Shown: piece by piece, positions 18,693-29,748 of the stretch
Position numbering within the stretch: the stretch's first letter is position 1
Layout of the letters: each line of letters opens with the position of its first letter
DNA from: Mycobacterium sp. KBS0706
GTDB taxonomy: Bacteria > Pseudomonadota > Alphaproteobacteria > DSM-16000 > Inquilinaceae
Reading direction: 5' to 3'
Length of the DNA: 54,768 nt
NCBI RefSeq assembly: GCF_005938675.2
Contig: NZ_VCCH02000058.1
Location: forward strand, 1-54,768
Translations under genes and position numbers: made by a program
The notes under the pieces: generated by a model
Database searches by the model: none
What the model was told of the DNA's origin: nothing
The model's input: the letters and a program-made list of their open reading frames with translations, nothing else

Positions 18693-19478
18693 ATGTCCGT
18701 CGTGCCGATCCAACTTCCCCGCCTGGTGCCGCGCGAGAAATCGACCCCGCCGCTGTTCAACCTGCTGGCCAGCCCGAAGCGGATCCGCGCCGTGTTCAAC
18801 GGCGCCACCATCGCCGACAGCCGCAGCGTTCTGGTGCTGCGCGGCAATCATTTCCTGCCGGTCTACTATTTCCCGCTGGCCGAGGTGCGGACCGAGGCGC
18901 TGCGTCCGTCGGACCACCACGAACGGCACGAGCAGGGCGGCATCGCCCGCTATTGGAACCTCACCGTCGGCGACCGCACCGCGGCCGACGCGGCCTGGGG
19001 CTATGAAGCACCCGAGCCGGCGGGGCTCGGCGCGCTGCAGGGCCACGTCGCCTTCCGCTGGAACGCGGTCGACGCCTGGTTCGAGGAGGATGAGGAGGTC
19101 TTCGTCCACGCCCGCGATCCCTATGCCCGGATCGACATCCTGCAGGGGTCGAGCCTGGTCGAGGTGCGGCTGGACGGCGAGCTGATCGCCCGCAGCGCCC
19201 GGCCCGTGCTGCTGTTCGAGACGCATCTGCCGACGCGCTATTACCTGCCGCCGGAGGATGTCCGGCTGGACCTGCTGCACCGGTCCGACAAGACCACGCG
19301 CTGTCCCTACAAGGGCACCGCCAGCTACTGGTCGGCCGAGATCGCCGGCCAGCGGCACCAGGACATCGCCTGGGACTATCTGACGCCGATCCCGGAGGCG
19401 ATCCGGATCGCCGGGCTGATCTCGTTCTACCCCGACGCCGTCGACAGCATCACCCGCGACGGCGAACCCGTCGCCTGA
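18693..19478 (+). CDS. Two-domain DUF427 protein
   Basis: 261-residue cytoplasmic protein with two tandem DUF427 domains, about residues 28-125 and 135-235. Repeated features are 'IRAVFNGATIADSRSVLVLRGNHFLPVYYFP' versus 'VEVRLDGELIARSARPVLLFETHLPTRYYLP', each followed by 'EHRSDH/LLHRSDK' and a 'CPYKGTASYWSAEI'-type segment; the first copy has lost the Cys-Pro-Tyr-Lys-Gly motif. The biochemical function of DUF427 is not established. It lies 20 bases after the monooxygenase and before the transporter genes. GGGGAGA precedes the start. It may act on the monooxygenase product or substrate (inference only). Confidence 0.85.
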   Translation: MSVVPIQLPRLVPREKSTPPLFNLLASPKRIRAVFNGATIADSRSVLVLRGNHFLPVYYFPLAEVRTEALRPSDHHERHEQGGIARYWNLTVGDRTAADAAWGYEAPEPAGLGALQGHVAFRWNAVDAWFEEDEEVFVHARDPYARIDILQGSSLVEVRLDGELIARSARPVLLFETHLPTRYYLPPEDVRLDLLHRSDKTTRCPYKGTASYWSAEIAGQRHQDIAWDYLTPIPEAIRIAGLISFYPDAVDSITRDGEPVA

Positions 19479-19521
19479 TCCCGCCGTCCCTGCCCTTCCC
19501 TTTCGACAAGCGAGACCGATC

Positions 19522-21174
19522 ATGATCACGCGTCGCCGGACCCTCGATGTTTTACGCCGCCGCGCCGGCGCCCTGCCCTCCGCGCCGCTGTGGAACGCGG
19601 CGGTCGACGAATTCGCCGCCGGCGCCATCGGCCGCCGCGATCTGATGCGCTACGCCGCCCTGCTGGGCCTGGCCGGAACCGGGCTGGCGGCACCGGGCGC
19701 GCGGGCCCAGACGCCCGCGGGCAAGCCCGGCGGCACGGTCCGCGTCGGGCTGCTGACGCCGACCGGCGCGATCAACCCGGTGACCCTGGCCGACCCGCCG
19801 AGCATCGGCCTCGTGGCCCAGGTCGGCGAGTATCTGATCGTCGACGACCCGGACCTGACGCTGCGCCCGGGCCTGGCCGAGAGCTGGAAGAGCGATGCCG
19901 GCGCCAAGGTCTGGACCGTCACCATTCGCCGCGGCGTCAAGTTCCATGACGGACGGACCCTGAGCGCCCGCGACGTGGTCGCCACCTTCGAGCGGCTGAC
20001 CGACCCGGCCACCGGCTCCCACGCCCTGTCGATCCTGGCCGGCATCCTGTCGAAGGGCGGCACCCGGCAGGTCGATGACGACACCGTCGAGTTCCGGCTG
20101 GACGCGCCGAACGGGAACTTCCCCTACCTGATCTCGTCCGACACCTACAACGCGGTGATCCTGCCGGCCGACTATGCCGGCGACTTCGAGTCGAACTTCA
20201 ACGCCACCGGGCCGTTCAAGCTGGAGCAGTACACGCCGAAGGTCGGCGCCAGCTTCGTCCGCAACCCGGATTATTGGGGCCCGAAGGCGCTGCCCGACCG
20301 GGTCGAGTTCACCTTCTTCGCCGACGAGCCGTCGCAGGTGCTGGCGATCCAGGCCGGCCAGGTCGATATCATCAACTATTCGCCCCAGGGCGGGCAGGCG
20401 CTGCTGAACGACCCGGCCTACCGGATCCTCCGGGTCGGATCGAGCGCGCACACCCAGGTGCATCTGCGCACCGACCAGGGCCCCTTCCAGGACAAGCGGA
20501 TCCGCCAGGCGCTGGCCCTGACCCTGAACCGCGAGGGGCTGGTGAAGGGGCTGCTGCAAGGCGACGGCGTGGTCGGCAACGACAGCCCGTTCTCGCCGCT
20601 GTTCCCGTCGACCGACCCGGCCGTGCCGCAGCGCAAGCAGGACGTCGCCAAGGCGAAGGCGCTGCTGGCGGAGGCCGGCGTGCCGGACGGCTTCGCCGTC
20701 ACCCTGACCACGCAGAAGTTCGACGAGATCCCGGATTACGCGGTGCTGATCCAGAACGCGGCGCGCCAGATCGGCATCGCCATCGACCTGAACGTCAAGG
20801 ACCAGGCGGCCTATTACGGCAAGGCCGTGTTCGGCCAGTCGGACTGGCTGGATTCCGTGCTCGGCATCACCGATTACGGCCATCGCGGCACGCCGAACGC
20901 GGTGCTGAACGCCGCCTTCCGCAGCACCGGCAGCTGGAACGCCGCGCATTTCAAGAACCCGGACTACGACCGGCTGCTGGCCGACTACACCTCGGCGCTG
21001 GACCTGCCGGCGCAACGCGCCGCCGCGGGCAGGCTGCAGGCCTTCCTGCTGGAGGAGACGCCGGTCATCATTTCCTACTTCTCCGACTCGCTGAAGGTGA
21101 CCAGCGCGGCGCTCAGCGGCGTCCGCTACACCGCCATCTCGCAGCTTTACTTCGACCAGGCCTCCTTCGCGTGA
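19522..21174 (+). CDS. Peptide/opine-type ABC substrate-binding protein (Tat signal)
   Basis: 550-residue family-5 binding protein. An unusually long N-terminus precedes a twin-arginine motif 'GRRDLMRYAALLGLAG' at about residues 37-52, with cleavage near 'ARAQTP'. The mature part has 'LRPGLAESWKSDAG', 'VKFHDGRTLSARDVV', 'NATGPFKLEQYTPK' and 'NPDYWGPKALPDRVEF', classic family hallmarks. It is followed directly by two permeases and a dual ATPase, making it the primary binding protein of this importer. The GTGA at its stop overlaps the permease start. Ligand unknown. Confidence 0.9.
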   Translation: MITRRRTLDVLRRRAGALPSAPLWNAAVDEFAAGAIGRRDLMRYAALLGLAGTGLAAPGARAQTPAGKPGGTVRVGLLTPTGAINPVTLADPPSIGLVAQVGEYLIVDDPDLTLRPGLAESWKSDAGAKVWTVTIRRGVKFHDGRTLSARDVVATFERLTDPATGSHALSILAGILSKGGTRQVDDDTVEFRLDAPNGNFPYLISSDTYNAVILPADYAGDFESNFNATGPFKLEQYTPKVGASFVRNPDYWGPKALPDRVEFTFFADEPSQVLAIQAGQVDIINYSPQGGQALLNDPAYRILRVGSSAHTQVHLRTDQGPFQDKRIRQALALTLNREGLVKGLLQGDGVVGNDSPFSPLFPSTDPAVPQRKQDVAKAKALLAEAGVPDGFAVTLTTQKFDEIPDYAVLIQNAARQIGIAIDLNVKDQAAYYGKAVFGQSDWLDSVLGITDYGHRGTPNAVLNAAFRSTGSWNAAHFKNPDYDRLLADYTSALDLPAQRAAAGRLQAFLLEETPVIISYFSDSLKVTSAALSGVRYTAISQLYFDQASFA

Positions 21175-22127
21175 GAATGGCCCGGCCCCTGCTGGTCCGG
21201 CTGCTCCAGTTGCTGGCCACGCTGTGGATCCTCAGCGTGCTGGTCTTCGCCGGCGGCCAGTTGCTGCCCGGCGATGTCGGGCGGGCGATCCTGGGGCCCT
21301 TCGCGGATGCCCGTGCGGTCGAGGCGCTGAACCACCAGCTCGGCGCCGACCGGCCCGCGGTCGTCCAGTACTGGGACTGGCTGAGCCATGCGGTGCAGGG
21401 CGATTTCGGCAACTCCCTCGCCTTCCGCCGGCCGGTCGCGCCCTTCGTCGCGACGGCGCTGGAGAACTCGCTGAAGCTGGCCGCGGTGGTGATCGTCGTG
21501 GTCGTGCCGCTCGGCATCGCCGGCGGCGTCGTGGCGGCATTGCGGGCCGGCCGGGCGCCCGACCGCGTCATCAGTCTGTTCGGCCTGTCGACCTCGGTGA
21601 TCCCGGAATTCGTGTCGTCCCTGCTGCTGATCATGGCCTTCGGCGTGTGGTTGCGCTGGCTGCCGATCAGCGCCACCGCGCCGGCCGGGGCCGGGATCGG
21701 CACCCAGGTCACGCATCTGATCCTGCCGGCGCTGCCGCTGGTGCTGGTGCTGTTCGGCTACATCGCCCGGATGGCCCGGGCCGGGACGGTCGAGGCGCTG
21801 GCCGCCGACTACACCCGCACGGCCGTGCTGAAGGGTCTGCCGCAGCACACCGTGGTGTGGCGCCACGTGCTGCGCAACGCCCTGACGCCGACGATCGCGG
21901 TGGTCTTCACCCAGGCCGGCAACCTGATCGGCGGCCTGGTCGTGGTCGAGACCCTGTTCCGCTACCAGGGCATCGGCGGGCTGATCTACGGCGCCGCCAG
22001 GACCAAGGATTTCCCGATGCTGCAGGCCGGGGTGCTGGTCGCCGGCGCGGCCTATGCCGTGGCCGGGCTGGTCGGCGACGTCGTCGCCACCGCCCTCGAC
22101 CCCCGGCTGCGCCGGGCCGCCGCATGA
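21171..22127 (+). CDS. ABC transporter permease (DppB type)
   Basis: About 318-residue inner-membrane permease of the dipeptide/oligopeptide class. The DppB hallmark 'LLVRLLQLLATLWILSVLVF' at the N-terminus is followed by a periplasmic domain with 'LGADRPAVVQYWDWL' and 'GDFGNSLAFRRPV', then the membrane core with the contact loop 'YTRTAVLKGLPQHTVVWRHVLRNAL' (about residues 212-236). The GTG at 21171 overlaps the binding-protein stop (GTGA) and suggests translational coupling; the ATG at 21177 is an alternative. It overlaps the next permease by 4 bases (ATGA). Confidence 0.9.
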   Translation: MRMARPLLVRLLQLLATLWILSVLVFAGGQLLPGDVGRAILGPFADARAVEALNHQLGADRPAVVQYWDWLSHAVQGDFGNSLAFRRPVAPFVATALENSLKLAAVVIVVVVPLGIAGGVVAALRAGRAPDRVISLFGLSTSVIPEFVSSLLLIMAFGVWLRWLPISATAPAGAGIGTQVTHLILPALPLVLVLFGYIARMARAGTVEALAADYTRTAVLKGLPQHTVVWRHVLRNALTPTIAVVFTQAGNLIGGLVVVETLFRYQGIGGLIYGAARTKDFPMLQAGVLVAGAAYAVAGLVGDVVATALDPRLRRAAA

Positions 22128-22965
22128 CCGCGCAGACCGAATCCGCCATCCGCGTCCCGGCGCGATCCTTCGCCCCCTCCGCCACCCTGGTGGTCGGCAT
22201 CCTGATCATTGGCGTCTGGGCCGCCTGCGCCGTGCTCGGCGACCGGTTCGTGCCGTTCGACCCCTACGCCGACGACCTGATGAATGCGCTGGCGCCGCCC
22301 TCGGCGGAGCACTGGTTCGGCACCGACCGCTTGGGCCGCGACGTGTTCTCCCGCGTCGTCGTCGGCGCCCGCGACATCCTGGCCGTGGCGCCGCTGGCGA
22401 CGCTGCTGGGCGCGGTGCTGGGCACGCTGCTGGGCCTCATCACCGGCTATTTCGCGGGACTGGTCGACGGCGCGATCAGCCGCGTCCTGGATGCCTTGCT
22501 GGCCCTGCCGACGGTGATCGTCGCCCTGATGGCGCTGGCGGCGCTGGGCGCTTCGAATGTCACCGTCATCGTGGTGATCGGCCTGCTCTACGCCCCGCTG
22601 ATCGCCCGCACCGTGCGGGCCGCCGTCCGCGCCGAGCGGGAGAAGGAGTATGTCGCCGCGGCCCAGCTTTCCGGCGAGAACCCGCTGACCATCATGCTGG
22701 CCGAGATCCTGCCCAATGTGTTGCCGCCAATCATGGTCGAGGTCACGCTGCGCCTGGGCTACGCTATCTTCTCGGTGGCGACGCTGAGCTTCCTCGGCTT
22801 CGGCATCCAGCCGCCTTCGGCCGATTGGGGGCTGTCGATCGCCGAGAACTACGCCCTGATCGGCGGCGGCTACTGGTGGACCGTGCTGTTCGACGGGCTG
22901 GCGACGATCTCGCTGGTGGTCGGGGTCAACCTCGCCGCCGACGGCGTCGAACGGGCCCTTGCCGA

Positions 22966-22969
<4 letters not shown>
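22124..22969 (+). CDS. ABC transporter permease (DppC type)
   Basis: 281-residue inner-membrane permease, partner of the upstream DppB-type protein. It has the DppC landmarks 'HWFGTDRLGRDVFSRVVVGAR' near residue 62 and 'EREKEYVAAAQLSGENPLTIMLAEILPNVL' near 170, 'ATLSFLGFGIQPPSADWG' near 225, and the terminal 'LATISLVVGVNLAADGVERAL'. It overlaps neighbours by ATGA at both ends, indicating tight coupling in the operon. Confidence 0.92.
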
Positions 22970-24996
<2,027 letters not shown>

Positions 24997-25022
24997 ACCT
25001 CATTGCCCAAAGGAAGGCTTCC

Positions 25023-26630
25023 ATGACGACGCATTTCAACGCCTGGAAAGTCCGCCTGCCCGCCGTGATCGCCGTGCTGGCGGCGCTGGCACTCCCCACC
25101 CCGGCGCCGGCGGCGACACCCAAGGACACGCTGGTCATCGCCAAGAACATCGACGACATCATCAGCCTGGATCCGGCCGAGGTGTACGAGTATTCGGGCG
25201 GCGAGCTGGTCAACAACATCTATGACCGGTTGTTCACCTACGAGCCTGGCGACTTCACAAAGTTGGTCGGCGACGTGGTCGAGAGCTGGACCATCGCCGA
25301 TGACGGCCGGGCCTTCACCTTCCGGATCCGGCCCGGACTGATCTTCCATTCCGGCCGGCCGGTGACGGCAGGCGACGCCGCCTTCTCGCTGCAGCGCGTG
25401 GTCCAGCTCGGCAAGACTCCGGCCTTCATCCTGACCCAGTTCGGCTGGACCAAGGACAATGTCGCCGAGCGGGTCACGGCCAAGGATCCGCAGACCCTGA
25501 GCATCGCCATCGACAAATCCTATGCGCCCAGCTTCGTGCTCACGGCGCTGTCGGCGGCGGTCGCCTCGGTGGTCGATCGCGAGGAGGTGCTGGCCCATCA
25601 GGCCGGCGGCGATCTCGGCTCCGCCTGGCTGCAGAACCACTCCGCCGGCTCCGGCGCCTATCGCCTGGTCGGCTGGAAGCCGAACGAATCCGTGACGCTG
25701 GAGGCCAACCCGCAGTTCCACCGCGGCGCGGCGCCGCTGAAGCGAGTGGTGCTGCGCCATGTGCCGGAGCCGGCGTCGCAGCTTCTGCTGCTGCAGAAGG
25801 GCGACACCGACATCGCCCGCGACCTGACCCCGGACCAAGTCAAGACCGCTCAGGCCGATGCCGCGCTGGCGCTGGCCTCGAGCCCGAAGACCAACATCCA
25901 GTATCTCGGCCTGAACCAGAGCGTCACGGCGCTGGCCAACCCGAAGGTGCGGCAGGCGATCCGCTGGGCGATCGACTACCAGGGCATCGCCGCCAACCTG
26001 CTGAAGGGGCAGTTCATCGTCCACCAGGCCTTCTGGGGCCGCGGCTCGGGCGGCTCGCTCGACGACACGCCGTTCCACCTCGACATCGCTAAGGCCAAGG
26101 CGCTGCTGGCGGAGGCGGGCTATGCCAGCGGCTTCGCCCTCAGCCTCCACACCGCCAGCTCCTCGCCCGACACCGAGATCGCGCAGTCGCTGCAATCGAC
26201 CTTCGCCCAGGCCGGGATCACCCTGACCCTGGTCCCGAGCGAGAAGAAGCAGCTGTTCACCAAGTACCGGGCCCGGCAGCACGAGGCGGTGCTGGTGCCG
26301 TGGTCGCCGGATTATCTCGACATCCACTCCACCGCCGACTTCTTCACCCGCAACACCGACGATTCCGACACTGCGGCGGCGAAGAACGCGGCCTGGCGCA
26401 ATCACTGGCTGATCCCGGAGCTGACCCAGGAGACCGACGCGGCGCTGCTGGAGAACGACGCCGCCCGGCGCGCCGCCCGCTATCTCGAGCTGCAGCGCAA
26501 GGTGCAGGCGGACTCGCCCTATGTGGTGCTGTTCCAGCAGATCGAGCAGATCGCGCTCCGCCGCGACGTGAAGGGCTTCGTCCTGGGGCCGAGCTGGGAC
26601 ACGCCGGTCTACTGGCAGGCTTCAAAGTAA
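25023..26630 (+). CDS. Second peptide/opine-type ABC substrate-binding protein of the operon
   Basis: 535-residue family-5 binding protein with a Sec signal peptide (cleavage near 'APAATPKD'). It closely parallels the protein at 13056-14669 along its whole length: 'KNIDDIISLDPAEVYEY', 'AFSLQRVVQLGKTPAFILTQFGWT', 'NHSAGSGAYRLVGWKPNE', 'RHVPEPASQLLLLQKGD' and 'FTKYRARQHEAVLVPW'. It differs from the first binding protein of this operon (19522). Two binding proteins on one permease set widen the ligand range of the importer. AAAGGAAGG precedes the start. Confidence 0.9.
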   Translation: MTTHFNAWKVRLPAVIAVLAALALPTPAPAATPKDTLVIAKNIDDIISLDPAEVYEYSGGELVNNIYDRLFTYEPGDFTKLVGDVVESWTIADDGRAFTFRIRPGLIFHSGRPVTAGDAAFSLQRVVQLGKTPAFILTQFGWTKDNVAERVTAKDPQTLSIAIDKSYAPSFVLTALSAAVASVVDREEVLAHQAGGDLGSAWLQNHSAGSGAYRLVGWKPNESVTLEANPQFHRGAAPLKRVVLRHVPEPASQLLLLQKGDTDIARDLTPDQVKTAQADAALALASSPKTNIQYLGLNQSVTALANPKVRQAIRWAIDYQGIAANLLKGQFIVHQAFWGRGSGGSLDDTPFHLDIAKAKALLAEAGYASGFALSLHTASSSPDTEIAQSLQSTFAQAGITLTLVPSEKKQLFTKYRARQHEAVLVPWSPDYLDIHSTADFFTRNTDDSDTAAAKNAAWRNHWLIPELTQETDAALLENDAARRAARYLELQRKVQADSPYVVLFQQIEQIALRRDVKGFVLGPSWDTPVYWQASK

Positions 26631-26653
26631 TCCTTCGACCGCGAGAACCGACC

Positions 26654-28057
26654 ATGCCTTCCGAGCTGTCGACGACCCGACGGAACCTGACCGCCGACGC
26701 GGCGCGCGACATCGCCCATGTCGTCCATCCTTACACCAACCTGGCGGAGCACCGGCAGGTCGGGCCGCTGATCATCGAGCGCGGCGAGGGCGTGTTCGTC
26801 CAGGACGAGCACGGGCGGCGCTATCTGGAAGGCATGGCCGGGCTGTGGTCGGTCTCGCTCGGCTATTCCGAGAAGCGGCTGGCCGAGGCGGCCGCCCGCC
26901 AGTTCGAGCGGCTGCCCTATGCCCCGATCTTCAACAACCGGTCGCACCAGCCGGGCATCGACCTGGCCGAGGCCCTGGTCAAGATCGCGCCGGCGGGGCT
27001 GAATCACGTCCTGTTCGCCAATTCCGGCTCGGAGGCGAACGACCAGGCCGGCAAGATCGTCTGGTACCACAACAACCAGATCGGCCGGCCGGCGAAGAAG
27101 AAGCTGATCGCCCGTTACCACGGCTATCACGGCGTCACCGTCCTGTCCGGCAGCCTGACTGGGCTCACCCCGGTGCATGCGGATTTCGACCTGCCGCTGC
27201 CCGGGGTCCTGCACACCGACGCGCCCAGCCGCTACCACTATGGCCACGACGGCGAGACCGAGGACGAGTTCCTCGACCGCATCGCCGGCAATCTGGAGGC
27301 GCTGATCCAGCGCGAGGGGCCGGAGACGATCGCCGCCTTCTTCGCCGAGCCGGTCAATGGCGGCGGCGGCGTGATCGTGCCCCCGCCCGGCTATTTCGCG
27401 CGGATCCAGGCGCTGCTGCGCAAATACGACATCCTGTTCGTGGTCGACGAGGTGATCACCGGCTTCGGCCGCACCGGCGAGATCTTCGGCTCCTTCACCT
27501 ACGACCTGAAGCCGGACATCCTGACCGCGGCCAAGGCGCTGTCCTCCTCCTACCTGCCGATCTCGGCCGTGCTCCTGACCGACGCGATCTATGAGAGCCT
27601 GGTCGCCGGCAGCGCCAGGAACGGCGCCTTCGCCCACGGTGTCACCTATGCCGCCCATCCGGTGGCCGCCGCCGTCGCGCTGGAGACCCTGAAGATCTAT
27701 GAGGAGCGCGACATCGTCGGCCATGTCCGGCAGGTCTCGCGCCGGTTCCAGGAACGCCTGCGCGGCTTCAGCGGCCATCCGATCGTCGGCGAGGCCCGCG
27801 GCGTCGGCCTGCTCGGCGCGGTCGAGTTGAGCCGCGAAGCCGGCCGGCGGCAACCCTTCGAGGCCAAGTCCGGGCTCGGCCGCTTCGTCGCCGACCGGGC
27901 GCTGGAGCACGGAATCATCCTGCGCAATCTCGGCGACGCCATCGCCTTCTGCCCGCCGCTCATCATCACCGAGGACGAGATCGACCTCCTGTTCGACGGC
28001 TTCGCCAGGGCGCTTGACGAAGGGCTGGACCATGCCCGCCGGGGCGGATGGTCGTGA
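26654..28057 (+). CDS. Class III (omega) aminotransferase
   Basis: 467-residue PLP-dependent aminotransferase of fold type I, class III. PLP motifs are visible: 'ANSGSEANDQAGK' (122-134), 'RYHGYHGVT' near 155, 'VVDEVITGFGRTGEIFG' with Asp265, and the Schiff-base lysine 294 in 'TAAKALSSSYLP'. Relatives act on terminal amines, beta-alanine, taurine or similar donors with pyruvate or 2-oxoglutarate. Position after an importer and overlapping a nitrilase-family gene by 10 bases suggests that it removes an amino group from an imported compound (inference). Donor not readable; taurine- or beta-alanine-type substrates are possible. Confidence 0.88.
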   Translation: MPSELSTTRRNLTADAARDIAHVVHPYTNLAEHRQVGPLIIERGEGVFVQDEHGRRYLEGMAGLWSVSLGYSEKRLAEAAARQFERLPYAPIFNNRSHQPGIDLAEALVKIAPAGLNHVLFANSGSEANDQAGKIVWYHNNQIGRPAKKKLIARYHGYHGVTVLSGSLTGLTPVHADFDLPLPGVLHTDAPSRYHYGHDGETEDEFLDRIAGNLEALIQREGPETIAAFFAEPVNGGGGVIVPPPGYFARIQALLRKYDILFVVDEVITGFGRTGEIFGSFTYDLKPDILTAAKALSSSYLPISAVLLTDAIYESLVAGSARNGAFAHGVTYAAHPVAAAVALETLKIYEERDIVGHVRQVSRRFQERLRGFSGHPIVGEARGVGLLGAVELSREAGRRQPFEAKSGLGRFVADRALEHGIILRNLGDAIAFCPPLIITEDEIDLLFDGFARALDEGLDHARRGGWS

Positions 28058-28839
28058 CGACCTGCGCGACGACCTGCGCGTTCGTCGAATGGCCCGAGGG
28101 GCTCGAACCGGCCGGCGCCCGGTGGGACGTCCTGCGCCGGCAAATCGAGGCGTTGCGGCCGGACATCCTGGTCACAAACGAGATGCCGTTCGGTCGGTGG
28201 CTTCCGGATGCGGACAGCTTCGACGCCGATGCGGCGCATTGCAGCGTGTCTTTGCATGAGCTCGGGATCGATGCCCTCGCCGCGATCGGGGTGCCGGCCG
28301 TGATCTCGTCCCGGCCCGTCTGGGCGGGCGACCGGCTGGCGAACGAGGCTTTCGCCCTCGCCGGCGGCCGGGTCACGCCGCTGCACCGCAAGCAGTATTT
28401 CCCCGAGGAGGCGGGCTGGTACGAGGCGACCTGGTTCCGCGGTGACGCCGGCGGCTTCGCCATCCATGAGGTGGCCGGCCTCAGGGTCGGCGTCCTGCTC
28501 TGCACCGAGCTGATGTTCAACGAACGCGCCCGCCGCTATCGCCGCGCCGGGGCAGATCTGATCGTGGTGCCGCGGGCCACGGGGCTGGCGAACGCCAGCT
28601 GGTTCACCGCCGGCGCCATGGCGGCGATCGTGTCGGGCAGCTATGTCGTCAGCTCGAACCGTGTCGGCGACGGGGCGGGCGGCCCGGCCTTCGGCGGCCG
28701 CGGCTTCGCCTTCGCTCCGGACGGCAGCCCTCTCGCTGAAACATCGGCCGTGGAGCCCGTGAAGATCATCGCCCTGGATGTCGCGGCCGCACGACGGCAG
28801 AAGGCGGAATATCCCTGCTATGTCGCCGACGCCGATTGA
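28048..28839 (+). CDS. Nitrilase-superfamily carbon-nitrogen hydrolase
   Basis: 263-residue amidase-type hydrolase. The Glu-Lys-Cys triad is visible: Glu45 in 'VTNEMPFG', Lys115 in 'LHRKQYFPEE' and Cys152 in 'LLCTELMFNERAR'. The family hydrolyses amides, carbamoyl amines or nitriles. Linked by overlap to a class III aminotransferase, it may act as an omega-amidase-like partner or release an amine for transamination (inference). It is somewhat short but complete. Last gene of the nine-gene operon; the following GntR gene is convergent and only 13 bases away. Confidence 0.82.
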   Translation: MVVTTCATTCAFVEWPEGLEPAGARWDVLRRQIEALRPDILVTNEMPFGRWLPDADSFDADAAHCSVSLHELGIDALAAIGVPAVISSRPVWAGDRLANEAFALAGGRVTPLHRKQYFPEEAGWYEATWFRGDAGGFAIHEVAGLRVGVLLCTELMFNERARRYRRAGADLIVVPRATGLANASWFTAGAMAAIVSGSYVVSSNRVGDGAGGPAFGGRGFAFAPDGSPLAETSAVEPVKIIALDVAAARRQKAEYPCYVADAD

Positions 28840-28852
28840 GCGGCCGTCAATG

Positions 28853-29569
28853 TCAGGGCACGACCAGCAACGGCAGGTCCTGCCGCTCGGCTGCCGCCGG
28901 CTCGTCGAAGCCGAAATGCTCCATCACCAGCGAGGTGCCGTCGTCGATCGCCTGCTCCAGCGCTGCCCGGGCGCGTGGGGCGTCCCCCGCCCGCAGCGCC
29001 TCGAGCAGGACGTCGTGATTGTGCCGGCCGCCGGCCTCGAGCCGCGGCTGCGGATAGAGGTAGTTGAAGCACGGTCCGATCTGCATCCACAGCTGCTCGA
29101 TCAGGCCGAGCAGCGCCGGCATCCCGGCGAGGCCGTAGAGGGAGAAGCGGAATGCCCGGTTGGCCTTGAGCGCGTCGCCGGCCCGGCCATCCGCCTTGGC
29201 CGCGCGGAAGGCCTCGTTCAATCGGTCCAGCGTCGCGAAACCGTCCGCGTCGATCCGGCCGCACGCCGCCTCGACCGCCAGCCCTTCCAGTGACTTCCGG
29301 ATGGTGGCGATCTCGCGATAGCGCTCGCGGGTCACCACCGGCACCTGGAATGCCTGCGCCGGCGCCGCGTCGAGGGCGCCGGCCGCCACCAGCTTCAGCA
29401 GCGCCTCACGCACCGGGGTCAGGCTGGTCCCGAGCTGGCGCGCCAGCTCGCGGGTGTTCAGCCGCTGGCCGGGCCTGAGCGCACCGGACATCAGCGCCTC
29501 GCGCAGCTGGCTTTCGACGAAGGCCGTCAGGCTGGCGCGCGGCGCCTCGCTCAGCACGAAGCTCACCAC
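28853..29569 (-). CDS. GntR-family transcriptional regulator (FCD domain)
   Basis: 238-residue regulator. The N-terminal winged helix (about 12-78) has 'LREALMSGALRPGQRLNTRELARQLGTSLTPVREALLKLVAAGAL', the GntR signature. The helical FCD effector domain covers about 88-220 ('REIATIRKSLEGLAVEAAC', 'ALKANRAFRFSLYGLAGM', 'HNHDVLLEALRAGDAPRARAALEQAIDDG'). It starts at GTG 29569 with GGAG five bases upstream. It is divergent from the seven-gene operon at 29749 and is its probable regulator, responding to a small acid or amino acid (inference). It is the only recognisable transcription factor in the window. Confidence 0.9.
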   Translation of the reverse strand: MVSFVLSEAPRASLTAFVESQLREALMSGALRPGQRLNTRELARQLGTSLTPVREALLKLVAAGALDAAPAQAFQVPVVTRERYREIATIRKSLEGLAVEAACGRIDADGFATLDRLNEAFRAAKADGRAGDALKANRAFRFSLYGLAGMPALLGLIEQLWMQIGPCFNYLYPQPRLEAGGRHNHDVLLEALRAGDAPRARAALEQAIDDGTSLVMEHFGFDEPAAAERQDLPLLVVP

Positions 29570-29627
29570 CGTTTCTCCATCGCCGACACCCCGCGCACCC
29601 TCGTCAACTCGACCGGCAATATAGCCG

Positions 29628-29658
29628 TTGTCGGCCTCGGATACATGATATATCGTAT
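29628..29658 (+). promoter_or_regulatory. Predicted promoter with overlapping GntR-type operator
   Basis: TTGTCG (29628-29633) and TATCGT (29651-29656) are spaced by 17 bases. ATAC-ATGATATATC-GTAT (29641-29658) overlaps the -10 and has inverted ATAC/GTAT arms around GATATATC, a plausible FCD-type GntR operator. It lies 91 bases before the operon start codon and faces the GntR gene. Confidence 0.4.
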
Positions 29659-29748
29659 TTTCACAGGCGAGGATGCATCGCCGAAAATAATCCCATAAGA
29701 AATTTGTCTTTCTTGCTCGTGGCCAACAGGCCCGTTCGGAGGAACAGG

